The notes: generated by a model from the sequence alone, not told the origin. 64,000 nt of DNA from Flaveria trinervia (GCA_025506515.1 CM046458.1:41892231-41956230); one strand, 5' to 3'. Counted from the first letter of the stretch, positions 33,511-44,985 are shown. Program-made: numbers and translations.

Positions 33511-36500
33511 ATGGCGTCCATGCAAATTAAACCGCGACACAATGTGTTGCCTACCTTACTAAATCGCCTATCTGGACTAAGTTCGATACTGCTATCGATC
33601 TTATGGTTCAATCCCATACAATACGGCATTTCTTCTGAATCCCATACTACATGCCGAATCCCTTCAACAATTTGGATGAACGTTACTATTACCACTGGGG
33701 AGAACAACACACATCTCTCCAGTCGGTCGTAAACAACAAAGAAGTAGTCATCACTCCTGCAATAATCCGCCAAAATTCTTCATCTGAATGATGCTAGTTC
33801 TCCTGCTGGATATCCGAAGGGCACCACGATCTATCCTTTGCCCAACATGGATATCAAGGCGATCTCAGTGCCTCCACTATCTTGAAGAAACACTTTAATG
33901 ACGCTGAGAGCGCCTAATCTTTCACATGGTGAATGTATGTTTGGCCCCTAAGACGTCGTCTTGGGGTCAAATGTCGACAAATGGCAGCAGGTAATGTATT
34001 CTATTCTTGAGCAACAACCACTAAACTTTCAGAAATAATATTTTTGGAGCTCAAAGACATGGCTCAAAAACTAACTGCCAACCGTTGGATACTATATCCA
34101 CGGTTCCTAATGGCCATCATTACAAACCAGCTTAATGCTGAGGGACTTGTTGGCTTGGGAGTCCCTGCTACGGTGTTCTGCCGGAAGTATACTCCCGGCA
34201 CAACTCTGACCAAACACTAAAAATGGCTGCCAAGCTGCGAAAACCCACGCAGCTGGAACCCACAGCCACCACCTCCAAATCAAAACTCCCCACCAAACCC
34301 ACCAAAAAGAAACCCAAAACGGCTACTCAGGGAATTGAGTCCCCTGGGGATGCCCCTGCAAACAAACGCAGGATATATCCACTAGTCCAAACCCCCTAGT
34401 GGATACAATGACTCCTCCAGCCATAGCCGCTCAGGCTTCCTCTCAACAGGAGCCTGCAGCCACCACACAAGGGGTACCTACATATCTGGGATCTTCCTCA
34501 CTTGAGGGATTGCCATTGAAAGGCACCAACCTCCCAGGTGCACACTGCTTTTATCCCCTCACCCCAAACAAATGCCCCTCACAGCCCAACTTTAATAGTT
34601 GCACAAGTGCTGACTCAACTGCACTCCTCACCCCCTCCCCAGAACCACTTACTACTGGGAATACCTCTACAATTGAGGGGGAGGAACACAGTGCACTTGA
34701 GAACCCATAGCACAGGGGTTTACCACTTCTATCTCCTGGTGTAGACAAGGAGCTTAGAATATCTAGTGAGGCTGCCACCTCCTCTGACTCAGCACATGAT
34801 CAGAATGAGGCTGGTAACATTGCTAAGACCTCACTAGAGGCAACAGCTGATGATGGACACTGTCCTGAGGCTGGAAGTCCCCAGTACCAAGCACAAGGGG
34901 CGCATGCATCAACTGGTCTACACCCAGTGCATGTAAATCCTGCTCTAAGCAGGAGGTCAGGTGATTCAGCTTTGGCTGATGATGACCTAGGCTTCTTCTA
35001 CGATGTTCTTGCCCAGAACACAATCCTTGAAGAGAAAGTTAGTAGGCTGCAAAACCTACTTGACCAACTCTCCCAAGGAGAAAGACCATCTGCCTCTACC
35101 ACCCACAGATGGCACCTTCACTTGAAGGTTCCCTAAACACTGAGCCACTCCAAACTCAACCACCTGCCTCTGCTTCAGGCCCTACTTCTCAGGAACAGAA
35201 CCCTCCTGAGCAAATAGGTGCTGCACTTCAAAATTCCCTCCCTCTCATCACACCCATAATCACTGATATTGTGGCTAAAGCCATTGATGAGAGGCTTTCC
35301 TCAACTTTACAACCCTTGATTGATGCTGCTGTGCAAAAGACACTTTCTGCGGTACAAACCCCTTCCTCCAATGCATCCAAAAAGGGGGAGAGTACTGCAG
35401 TGAAAGAAAAGAAGAGGAAAAGATCCGAGGAAAAGAAGGAAGCGAAGCAAGCCCAAGAGGAGGAGAAAGAACAGCAACCACTGCTCACCTACAAGCGAAA
35501 GAAAGGTGCTGATGATCATATTGCTGAAGATAAAGCCTTGGAGCTACTGATAAAAGAGGCTGATGCCGAACACAGCAGATCAATGGACAACATCATTGAT
35601 CAGCTGTTTAGGCAAGGCCATGACACCAATAAACTTGACTCTGAGATTCGACGACTAGAGATTGAAGAAATCCAGAATAGATGGGAAAGTTATGAAGTGT
35701 TAGAAAGAGAATGGCTTGAGATCATGATTAGATTTAATGCAAAATATCTTGGAAGATCAATGATCGAAATCAAAGCTTGGTCCAGGGACAGTATTTTGGC
35801 AATCACCACCAAGATCTGTTCGTCTGAAGCATATACTAAGGGGCTTGTTATTGAAGCTTTGAATGAAGCGGGTGCTGGAAGCAGACTGAGCTAGCCAAGC
35901 AATCAAAAGCCACACTCACCTCAAGGATGCTAGAACAGCCTGTCAACATTCCCGCACCAAAATCACCCAAAACACAACCCACCAAACCAACTCCCTTACC
36001 CTCAAAACCCATAGCCGATGATATACCCTTGAAGAAGAAGAGAAGGATATTGAGGCTAGAAGATGATGAAGAAGATGATGAAGATAGGCTGCCACTCTCA
36101 GCTGTGATTCAGTTGCCTAAGGCCACAAGTCACTCCTCAGCAATTACTCCTGAAGTCCAGAGACAAATGGTTAAAGTGAAGCTAGAAGAAGAAGAGCTTC
36201 ATAAACAGCATGATGAGGAATTACTGAAGAGAGTTGACAAAGCTTATGCAGCCACATCTTCTATCATCAATATGAAGAAGCAAGCCCTCAGACTTTACAC
36301 TCTCAGGCATACCTTTCAATATCAAAAGGAAAGAGTGAGGATTTGGCCTGATCCAGGGTCTCTCACAGAATTCATAAGAAAAACATACCTCAGAGATACA
36401 TTGGCCAGGTGAAAAAGATCGTAGATGAAGTGATCTCTCTGGTCTTTGTAGTTTCACCCTGGGAAATCCGAGAAGACTTCAAGAAAGCCTACAAAGCTAA

Positions 36501-36803
36501 TCTAACCCCTCAGAAGATGCTGGAAAACAAAATAGTGAAAAAGGGGTAGTTTACAAGAGGCTTGAGGAAGTCAGGAAAAATGAGCTCCAGTTGTTCCTAG
36601 AGGGTAATCACCCGGATGAGTTTGCTTACAGAATAATAAAAACTGTGGAGCTAAAGAATGGGAAACAGGCCAAATACCTGTCTGAGTATTATGGGCCTGA
36701 ATCATTGTTTGAAGGAGGTGCTGAAGAGCTAACCATGGAGGAACAAATCACCTTCCTTGAGGCCTACACAAGAGAGTCGTACAGAATCATTATGGGGAAG
36801 TAA
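33511..36803 (+). pseudogene. Extra ORF region downstream of pol (third ORF), broken
   Basis: Begins MASMQIKPRHNVL at 33511. Over several frames it contains FWMNVTITTGENNTHLSSR, ITPAIIR-like text, LYPRFLMAIITNQLNAEGL, a proline-rich stretch, then longer ORFs at 35109-35894 (ITPIITDIVAKAIDERLSS, a Lys/Glu-rich segment KEKKRKRSEEKKEAKQ, then a mixed alpha-rich part), 35927-36412 and 36591-36803 (ESLFEGGAEELTMEEQITF). Similar ORFs follow pol in Sirevirus-type elements, where an envelope-like or accessory role has been proposed but not shown. I see no clear signal peptide or membrane span, and the basic Lys-rich patch looks more like a nuclear or nucleic-acid-binding protein. Confidence 0.65.
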
Positions 36804-37008
36804 ATCTCATGAATGGGATAACAACTCTGTGTCCAGTTCCCCAAAACAGAGTTCCCATTCATACTCTGCCAAACAAATATCTGAGATTTCTTCCCAGGCC
36901 GGAGCTTACATGGGTCATCTTCTCTACTGATCAAGAAGGAAAAAGACCAACACTTCGCCAACAATAAGTGGGACAGTGAATAATTTAGAGGTTTTGGCTG
37001 CATTGGTT
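36804..37008 (+). other. 3' non-coding part with a possible hairpin
   Basis: 205 bp between the third ORF and the PPT. GAATGGGATAACAACTCTG (36811-36829) can pair with AACAGAGTTCCCATTC (36845-36860), leaving a small bulge and a loop of about 15 bases. Confidence 0.45.
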
Positions 37009-37019
37009 CAGGGGGATTT
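37009..37019 (+). other. Polypurine tract of the young Copia
   Basis: CAGGGGGATTT directly before the 3' LTR start TGTTGG. Confidence 0.75.
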
Positions 37020-37918
37020 TGTTGGACCAAAAGAACCAATGAGCCAAGATTAGAAAACCTCTAAGTCCCACATGGTATCACAACAACTGCTGAAAGCCTC
37101 ATCAGCAGTTTGACAAGTGCTGAAGACTTCAACAGCTGAAGATCAAGTGCTGAAGATTTCAACAGCTGAAGAATTAAAGTACTGAAGTACAACAGCTGAA
37201 GAACACAAGTGCTGAAGCTGAAAGACCAAAGTACTGAAGTACAACAGCTGAAGAGTTTACAAGTGCTGAAGATCAACAACTGATGTACAAAGTCTGAAGA
37301 CAAAGACTGAAGACATCAGCTGATGATATCTACTGAAGTCATCAGCTGATGAAACACCTGAAGGTCAAAGTCTGAAGATCAAGTACTGAAGCCTCAGTAG
37401 TTTGTCACAACTGCTGAAGAGTACTTCTTCAGTAGTTGTGATATCAGTAGTTTTATATTTCTAGTTTCAGTAGTTTTATGTTTCAGTAGTTTTGTAAAAT
37501 GACTGAAGAGCTTGTTCTTTAGTCGTTGTAGTTTCAGTAGTTTTATATTTTGTACTTAACACTCTGATATGTTCTCAGTAGTTGTGAACATTTCAGTAGT
37601 TTGTTTAGAGTTAGTTATTTTTGTATTAGATCTGCCAGTTGTCACTTTCCGTGATAACGGCAGTGATTGTTGCACTCTATATAAGGAGTGTCAACCTATT
37701 GTAATATGGGATAAATGAATGGAATGAATGAATGACTTGATTAGAAACATTCCATATCTATAAACATTCCTTGAATCAGAAACATATTCTCTCGCTATAA
37801 CCATATGTGCTCTTAATGCATACAAGTATCGATTGCTTGCTACAATTTGTCTAATTCCTGTTCGTTTTCCGCTGCTTTGAACTCTAATACATCAAACTTG
37901 TGATCGCTGATCCTGTCA
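37020..37918 (+). repeat. 3' LTR of the young Copia
   Basis: 899 bp, near-identical to 25469-26365, starting TGTTGGACC directly after the PPT. Confidence 0.95.
37678..37684 (+). promoter_or_regulatory. TATA box in the 3' LTR
   Basis: TATATAA; it could drive read-out towards 37919 and beyond. Confidence 0.5.
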
Positions 37919-37923
37919 GTCTC
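37919..37923. repeat. Target site duplication GTCTC, right copy
   Basis: GTCTC immediately after the LTR end CTGTCA; matched by 25464-25468. Confidence 0.93.
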
Positions 37924-38704
37924 AACATAATCAACCCCTTGAGTTTGAGTGAAACCTTTTGCTACAAGTCTAGCTTTATAAGTATCCAAGTTTCCATGCA
38001 TATCGGTTTTCTTCTTGAAAACCTATTTACTTCCAACTATCTTAGAGTTAGAGGTGGTTCAACCAAGTCCCATACTTGGTTGTCATACATGGATTGCATC
38101 TCAACGTTCATGGTTCAAGCCATTTGTCACAATCCAAATTGGACATTGCATCATGATAAGTGGTTGGTTCATCGGAATCTACCACATAGCATCCATCTAC
38201 GAAAAATCTATATCTTTCAGGTGGATTACTAATTCTACCAGATCTACGAACGTTTTGTGTGTATTGATCAATAAAAGCATCACTTAGGTATTCACCTCCT
38301 CTATCAGTGCGGAGAATTTTTATTTTCTTGTTGAGTTGATTTTCTACTTCATTCTGGAAGATTTTGAACATTTCAAAAGCTTCATCTTTGTGTCTTAACA
38401 AGTAGACATAACCATATCGACTATAGTCGTCGGTAAAGGTAATGAAGTATCTTTCATGGTACCTAGTCATTGGCTTAAAAGGACCACATACATCTGAATG
38501 TATGATGCCTAATAAATCTTTTGCCCTTTCGGATTTGCCACTAAAAGGTGCCTTAGTCATTTTACCTTGTAAACAAGATTCACATACATCAATTGAATCA
38601 CATTCACTTGCTTTTGAAAGACCGTTCTTTTGAAGTGTTTGTATGTGCTTCTTGTTTATATGACCAAGACGGCAATGCCAAAGATAGGTATCACTCAAAT
38701 CCAA
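37924..38704 (-). pseudogene. Copia pre-integrase and integrase, shortened (split Copia)
   Basis: Starts LWHCRLGHINKKHI with CESCLQGKM (HHCC zinc site) and IHSDVCGPF (first Asp), then FTDDYSRYGYVYLL and LRTDRGGEYLSDAF (second Asp). After that the frame passes straight into RISNPPERYRFF and the RT lead-in DKWLEP, so the Glu-containing part of the D,D-35-E core and the whole integrase C-terminal region are deleted. The RT lead-in then breaks at 37924, where the younger element sits. Confidence 0.88.
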
Positions 38705-39139
38705 TTTGAGTTTCTTGGTGGTGGTTTGGTATAATGAGCTATCATATAATGTGTTTCACGAACCAATTCATAAATACCATTAATAGCAGTAGCCTTAAAA
38801 TAAAATATGTCATTTAAAGAAACATGAATTTCATTTTCAATAAATGTTAAAACATAACCATATTGTCTTAATTGGGCAACAAAATAATGTTCCTAGTCAA
38901 ACTAGGAGCATACAAAACATTGTTCAAAATTGCTTCCAAACCATTTGGAAGCTTCAAATGTAATCCCCTCGATCTTCAACTTGAACTTTTGCCCCATTCC
39001 CCATGTAGAGGCTAACATCCCCTTTCCTGAAGTCCTTACTTCTTTTGAACCCCTGTAATAAGTTGCAAATTTGAGTTCCACATCCGGTATCCAATACCCA
39101 TGTGTTAGAGGATATTAAATTTAGATCAATATGAATCAT
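38705..39139 (-). pseudogene. Copia protease (split Copia)
   Basis: WVLDTGCGTQICN gives the aspartic protease DTG triplet, followed by GDVSLYMGNGAKVQVEDRGDYI. Downstream, after a stop or frameshift, LPNGLEAILNNVLYAPSL and LNDIFYFKATAINGIYEL lead to the pre-integrase region. Several disruptions lie between 38705 and 38953. Confidence 0.8.
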
Positions 39140-39150
39140 GAAAATTGTAC

Positions 39151-40050
39151 CTAAGGTTTGCCCGGCATCCTCTTAGCTTGCAACTCTTTGAGATGAACTA
39201 GACAATTTCTTGCCCAATGTCCAATCTCCCCACACTTAAAGCATGGGTCATTCGAAGCAACCTTTTGCTTCTTCTCTGCTGGTTTTGGTGGTGGTGCTCT
39301 AACCACTCCCTTTCCCTTTCCCCTAATGTACCTTTTACCCTTGGCAACATTTGCCTTGGATGTGGGGTGAGGCCTCTTCTTGTTCCCACCTTCATTGATG
39401 GTGAGAACGGGTAAAACCATTTTACCCATGGCCGCCTCGGCAGTTTTGAGCATATAGTGAAGCTCACTTATGTTCTTGTCTCACCTGTTCATGTTATAAT
39501 TCATGAAAAAGTTGTCAAACTTATTTGATAAAAAGTTGAGGATCAAATCTGTAGCCAACTCTTTCCAGACGGGACAATTCAGCCTTTCGAGGCGATCAAT
39601 GTGGCTTTTCATCTGAAGTACATAAGATGAAACAGATTGGGTGTCATCCATACGACATGCATGGAGTGCTCGAACCGTTTCGAAGCGCTCTACCCTTGCT
39701 TGTTGTTGGAACGTTTCCTTCAACTGGGTAATCATGTCATATGCTCCATGATGTTCATACTCCTTTTGGAGATCCGGAATCATACTTGCCAACATGAGGC
39801 AAGACACTTGGACCGAGTCCTCAGTTTATTTCACCCAATTATTATAGGCCTCCTCATCCTCCTCATTAGGTTGATCGGGAATCCAATCGTCTAAAATATA
39901 CGATCGTTTCTTTTGCTTGAGAACAATTCTCAAGTTTCGAAACCAATCTATAAAGTTATTATGGTTTAGACGGTCCTTTTGGAAAATGGTCCTTAGTGAT
40001 AATGAATGAGCGGACGGGATATCATTATTTTCATTGTTGTTGGTGGCCAT
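39151..40050 (-). pseudogene. gag: Copia gag with zinc knuckle (split Copia)
   Basis: Starts at 40050 with MATNNNENNDIP, then LNHNNFIDWFRNLRIVLKQ and YILDDWIPDQPNEEDEEAY, a stop near 39826, then LASMIPDLQKEYEHHGAYDM and MKSHIDRLERLNCPVWKEL. After a further disruption near 39480 comes the tail with CFKCGEIGHWARNC, an intact CCHC knuckle. Typical Copia gag layout; two or more disruptions make it a pseudogene. Confidence 0.85.
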
Positions 40051-41481
40051 CTACAAAAATTAACAAAGTTCAGTTTTAGTATTTTCGATATTGTTCATAT
40101 TTTAATAATTAAAGCCCTTTTAAGTGTCTTACACAATTTTAAAATTCTAAAATCTAACCTTACATTTAAATAATGGTTAGTTGACCTTTATCCCATTATT
40201 TAAATTAACAAGGTAGTCATTGTTTTGACAATTGTAACCCTTTGCAACTTCTAAGATATGGGATTGACTTAAACATCATATGTGTAGTCGGCACGTTTAT
40301 CCCATCAACACCTTTGTAAACCATATTGTAGGTGATCTATTAAACATGGTTTGCAAATCAAGTTACCCTACTTACACACATGTAAGTTTTCCAACATAAG
40401 CGGTTAGGTGACCTTTATCCCACAAATATGGTATCCCCACCTCAAATCACAAGTTTCGTCAAAATGGTTATGTGACCTTTATCCCATTAAGAGTTTCCAA
40501 ATGACTCAAGTGTTGTGCAAAAGGATGGTGTTTAACTTGTTTATAAAAGAAGTTTTAATTTTTCATAATACTAGTTTAGAAAACTCTATGTACCTTATAT
40601 TTGCATGCTTTCAAACACAAGGTATCCTATGGTTCACTTTTAATAAAACCCCTTTTTATTAAAATCATTAATCCTTTTAATAACCTTTTATTAATCACTT
40701 AATGACAAATAACCATCAATTTTCAGCTTGTTAAGTTTGTTAATGAGTTTGTTATGCATATCCAAATATCAACCAACAATCATACAACAAACAACCAAAC
40801 AAGCATAATCATACAAACATAAGTGCATAACCATAGCAACTAAGTTGACTACACTTGTTTGTCATCACAACTGTTGTCATTAGGTCTTTCCTAAGGGTTA
40901 ACAATGACACATCATATGTCCATGAACTCACACTTAAATCCACATCCAAATGCTTAAAGTGTCCATGTCTTTTGTGTCCTTCTTTGGGTCTTCATCTTGT
41001 GCATCTTCTTTTACAAAATCATATCCTGATACAATTTTTCTAATAAAAGAAATGCACCTAATCTAATTATTACATAATCAATGAATAAATAAATTACAAC
41101 CCAAAATACAAACACAATATTACAACCCTTTCAAGAATCAAAACCAACATGACAAACCACAATCAACCAAATCCAAAACACATAAGGTCAAGGCTATGTT
41201 ATGCACCAAAATATGTATCATATAAAACATTCAAGAACAACTATGAACCCCTTTTAATAAGCTTAAAGTTCTGGCCAACATAAACCAAAACTTTAGGGTT
41301 GTGTCCAAACAACACAATCAACCATTTGATGTTAATCTTTCAAGGTTTATACTAAAGCATGTAAGATAAAACCTTGAAACATAAGGGATTCAATCATCCA
41401 CAACAAAACAGCCCCTAATGGATTGAAAAAGTCAATGAAAACTAACTTTTCAAGAACTTTTGAAGCACATATTCCACATAA
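40051..41481 (-). other. Leader of the split Copia
   Basis: About 1.4 kb AT-rich region between PBS and gag without a supported ORF. The word GACCTTTATCCCA (plus strand) appears near 40186, 40411 and 40469, with a shorter version near 40293. Confidence 0.6.
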
Positions 41482-41497
41482 CCGGCTCTAGATGCCA
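41482..41497 (-). other. Primer-binding site of the split Copia
   Basis: TGGCATCTAGAGCCGG on the minus strand, one base from the LTR end. It is a variant of the initiator-methionine tRNA complement. Confidence 0.75.
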
Positions 41498-41498
41498 T

Positions 41499-42443
41499 TG
41501 TTGGGTTTTGTAACAAGTTTATCAAAGCTAGTTTAACCATTTAAACTATAAAACGCAGCGGATATTAACGGTTAAAGTGTGTTAAACAATCTGAAAATTT
41601 TAACCATTTTAACCAAAGACAAAACCCATAAACAAGGATCATTAATATATGTGAAATGACATGCTATCAAAACGAAAAGAACAACCATAGGGTGTTCTTG
41701 AAACTATCTTTCAAGAACAAGATGATGAAGTATGGATGAGATGAAGATGATGATGCTCTTGAATGTCCAGCCTCCAAGAGAGAAAGCCTCAAGTTTGTAT
41801 ACCCACAAGACTTAGAAAACACCTAACTTGTTAGGTAGTAGAACACTAAGTCTCTTGTCCTTCTTGTTAAACCTGAAAATCAGCCAATATGAGCTTCAAG
41901 TTCAGCCAAAATTGAATTTTCAGCAAGTAGAAGAAAGAAGAGAGACTAATTGCATGTGTGAGAGAGAAAAAGTGTATTAAGGGAAGAGTGTATTAGGGAA
42001 AGAGTGCAAGTTAGTTAAAGTCTTGTATTAAACCAAGACTAAAAGGGAATCCAAGACCCAAGGGGCGGCCGAATGGGGTGTTTAAAATGGGTTCCCCCCC
42101 TATTTCAATTTTTTTTATAAAAATACTTACACTTTTAACCCTTAAGATTACAAAATTACAACATCTTTCAATTTTATAACATTAACACAATTTTATTTGT
42201 TATTATTTAACTCACTTAAATAATAAAACAAATAATTTTTCATGAACAAATTATCCACATAATGTTGTTCTATTATAAAAGCAAACTTTTAGAAAACTCA
42301 TTTTCTAAATGGTGTCAATATTTAATTGTATGACTTCATCAACAAATAAATATTTATTGGTGTTTGTATAGCTTGTTATTGGGTATGACCCGACTTGGAT
42401 CATAACGTACTAACCACATCAATCTTGTATGTGTCTTGGGCAT
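41499..42443 (-). repeat. 5' LTR of the split Copia, outer 12-13 bp missing
   Basis: 945 bp, colinear with 14076-15015. It ends CCCAACA beside the PBS. The other end stops at GGGCAT, where Gypsy pol sequence follows, so the first bases of the LTR are lost. One or two bases are shared at the joint. Confidence 0.9.
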
Positions 42444-42806
42444 CACTGCCTCCACCTTAGCCGGGTCCACCATGATCCCGTCGGGATTCACCACATGACC
42501 TAAGAACTGAACTTCGCGCAACCAAAATGCGCACTTGGAGAATTTGGCAAACAACTTTTCCCTTCTCAGCGTCTCCAGAACCTCCCGAATGTGACCGGCA
42601 TGCTCAATCTCGCTCTTCGAATAAATCAGGATATCATCAATGAACACAATCACTGATTTATCCAGCATCGGCCGACACACACGGTTCATCAAATCCATAA
42701 AAGCAGCCGGTGCGTTGGTCAAACCAAAAGACATGACAAGAAACTCGTAGTGTCCATAGCGCGTGCGAAAAGCTGTTTTAGGGATATCTTGCTCCTTCAC
42801 CTTCAA
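42444..42806 (-). pseudogene. Gypsy reverse transcriptase, C-terminal part (copy 2)
   Basis: IPKTAFRTRYGHYEFLVMSF, GLTNAPAAFMDLMNRVC, the catalytic box FIDDILIYSKS, and FAKFSKCAFWLREVQFLGHV. The ORF then runs into Copia LTR sequence, giving unrelated residues down to 42354. It is separated from the N-terminal RT part by a frameshift near 42830. Confidence 0.88.
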
Positions 42807-42829
42807 CTGATGGTAACCAGATCGAAGAT

Positions 42830-43726
42830 CTATCCTTGAAAACCAACTGGCACCTGAAGCTGATCGAACAAATCGTCTATTCTCGGTAAGGGGTATCGGT
42901 TTTTCACCGTCAACTTGTTCAGTTCGCAGTAGTCAATGCACATCCTCATACTACCGTCCTTCTTTACAAACAGAACCGGAGCACCCCAAGGAGAGATACT
43001 CGGTCTAATGAACCCCTTATTAAGCAGCTCTTGCAACTGCTCCATCAACTCTTTCATCTCTGGCGGAGCCAAACGATATGGTGCCTTGGCAATGGGTTGG
43101 GCACCCGGTATCAAGTCAATCTGGAACTCAATCTCACGGTCAGGTGGCACTCCTGATAAGTCTTCTGGGAATACGTCTGGAAAGTCACACACCACGGGTA
43201 CATCGGATAATTGTGGTGTTGGCGTATCCACATCCTTTACATCAGCCAAGTAGGCACTACATCCACGCCTCATACACTTTCCCGCCACCGCCATTGAAAT
43301 TACCTTCGGAATCGTAGTCACCCGATCACCATAAACCGTCACCGAACTACCGTCATGCGTTGTCAAACGAATCATCTTCTTGCGACACACGATGTTCGCC
43401 TCGAAGTCTGCTAACCAATCCATCCCAAGAACCAAATCAAAACCACCCAAGGTCATCACGAACGGTCTAACAGGAAACTTATGACCTTCTAGCTCCACAT
43501 CACAGCCCTCTAACATCTCAGAAATCCTGGTAGACTTACCTATGGCAGTTTCTACATCGAAGGGCGCATCAATACGTCTACTACTAACAGGAAACTTAGC
43601 ACAGAAAGCAGCAGAATTAAAACTCTTACTAGCACCAGAATCAAATAGCACAGAAGCTAAAGTTTGGTTCACCAAAAACATACCGGACACGACATCAGGG
43701 TCCGTTCTAGCTTCCCCATGTGTCAT
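42830..43726 (-). pseudogene. Gypsy protease and RT start (copy 2)
   Basis: 298-codon ORF: VLFDSGASKSFNSAAFCAKF (protease, DSGAS), GMDWLADFEANIVCRKKMIR, FPEDLSGVPPDREIEFQIDL, SPWGAPVLFVKKDGSMRMCI, DYCELNKLTVKNRYPLPRID. It loses the RT frame at DQLQVPVGFQG where one base is missing. Better preserved than the nested copy. Confidence 0.9.
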
Positions 43727-44985
43727 TATGAATGCTTTGGCGTTCGCCCTTGGTCTCCCCTCCAGCCAGAACCCTCAACTCTTGGCTTCTTACACTCCCT
43801 GCTCATGTGATCACTTCCTCCGCAGTTGAAGCACTTCATACCTCCACAGTCTCTAGCCATATGACTAGGCTTCCCACACTTGAAACAAACATTCAACCCC
43901 CATCTACACTCGCCGTCGTGCTCCTTTCCACACTTGCCACACTTTTTCAACCCGGCACTAGATGTGACCACACGGCGGTCATCCCCTCGAGCCTTCTTGT
44001 TACTCGTCGGGGCACCACCCCGACCAAACCTCTTCCCGTTCCAGTTTCTATCACCTCCACCCTTTCGACTACCTTCAGTCACGGCCACCACGGTCCTCTC
44101 ATCATACAATCTCCCTGCTAGATCCAACGCTGACCTAAACGTACTTGGTCGGGTGGCAATCATGTGCCTGCGAATGTCCGTCGGCAAACCCTGAACATAC
44201 CTCTTGATTTTTCGGGACAAAGGTGTCACCTGATCCGGCACCAGACGTGCCATTTCGTTGAATTTCGTGGTGTACTGCTGGTGCGTCATAGTTCCCGCCT
44301 CCAGTTGCAGGAACTCCCTTTCGACCTTGTCCATTTCTCGATGAGGACAAAACTTCTCAATCACCAACTTTTTCAACTCAGGCCATCTCATCCTCCCGAT
44401 GGTCCTGCTACCCTCGGCTTGGACAATGTTGTCCCACCAGCATAGAGCCGAATCCACAAAAGAGTGGGTAGCGAACTTCACCTTTTGATCTTCACGGCAC
44501 TCGCTGATATCAAGAACAGCCTCCATTTCCCTCACCCACCGGTGAGCAGCAGCTGTAGTGCTGTTACCATCAAAAGTAGGGGGCTTGCATCTCATGAATA
44601 CCCCGTAATTATAGCCTCGTACTGCCTCCCGCACCGGCTCTGCTTCTTCCTCTTCTTCTTCATCATCAGATGGAACCGTCTTAGTCTCGGGCTATCTTCT
44701 TTCGCTCGTAGGTCCACTCCTTTCTCTTCTCTCCCCCTCTCTAACTGCCTTTATTATTTCGATCACCACAGACGGTAGGATCGTCTGCATGACTTAATGA
44801 ACTTCTTCCACAACCGCCTCCTTCACTGAGGCTCTCAGATTAGCACTCTCATCTTCGCCCTTCGGGTGAGGGGTTTCTGGTTCTTCATGAACCACCTTTT
44901 CGGCCCTAGGCCTTCCCCTCGTAACCCGTGGTTCAGCACCATGTCCACCACCACGCGAAGCCTTAGATGATCTACCACCGGCCAT
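43726..44985 (-). pseudogene. gag: Gypsy gag (copy 2), nearly open
   Basis: MAGGRSSKASRGGGHG at 44985 starts the N-terminal part, stopped at 44794; the core ORF 44634-43726 is 302 codons. It has THSFVDSALCWWDNIVQAEG, QYTTKFNEMARLVPDQV, GLPTDIRRHMIATRPSTF and three Cys boxes: CGKCGKEHDGEC, CFKCGKPSHMARDC and CFNCGGSDHMSREC, the last two being complete CCHC knuckles. It ends at 43726, and protease reading starts at the same place in another frame. Confidence 0.88.

Larger units (their letters stand above)
25469..37918 (+). mobile_element. Young 12.45-kb Copia element with extra 3' ORF (Sirevirus-like)
   Basis: Complete element on the plus strand with LTRs of 897 and 899 bp, PBS, gag with a long coiled-coil tail, protease, integrase, RT, RNase H, then about 3.3 kb of additional coding-type sequence before the PPT. 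The 5-bp duplication GTCTC flanks it. I count about 6 substitutions and 2 single-base indels between the LTRs (under 1%), so insertion was recent. Large size, extended gag and a third ORF after pol fit the Sirevirus (SIRE/Maximus) group; this is inferred from layout. All ORFs carry stops or frameshifts, so it could not have moved with its present proteins. Confidence 0.93.
14076..42443 (-). mobile_element. Copia element split by two nested insertions
   Basis: Minus-strand order: 5' LTR (41499-42443), PBS, leader, gag, protease, integrase (to 37924), then after the inserted element RT/RNase H (25463-24591), then after the Gypsy the RNase H end (16056-15790), PPT and 3' LTR (14076-15015). Protein reading resumes in phase across both insertions once one copy of each 5-bp target duplication is set aside. 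Internal deletions removed part of integrase and the RT catalytic box, so it was defective. The LTRs differ by roughly 4-5%. The flanking duplication is lost because the right LTR end is truncated. Confidence 0.9.

Noticed and set aside
33511..33732. Independent host gene
   Set aside because: It lies inside the young Copia between pol and PPT and continues in other frames with text typical of the element's third ORF.
42354..42443. Gypsy RT continuing to 42354
   Set aside because: The last residues of this ORF are Copia LTR sequence read in frame, not RT.
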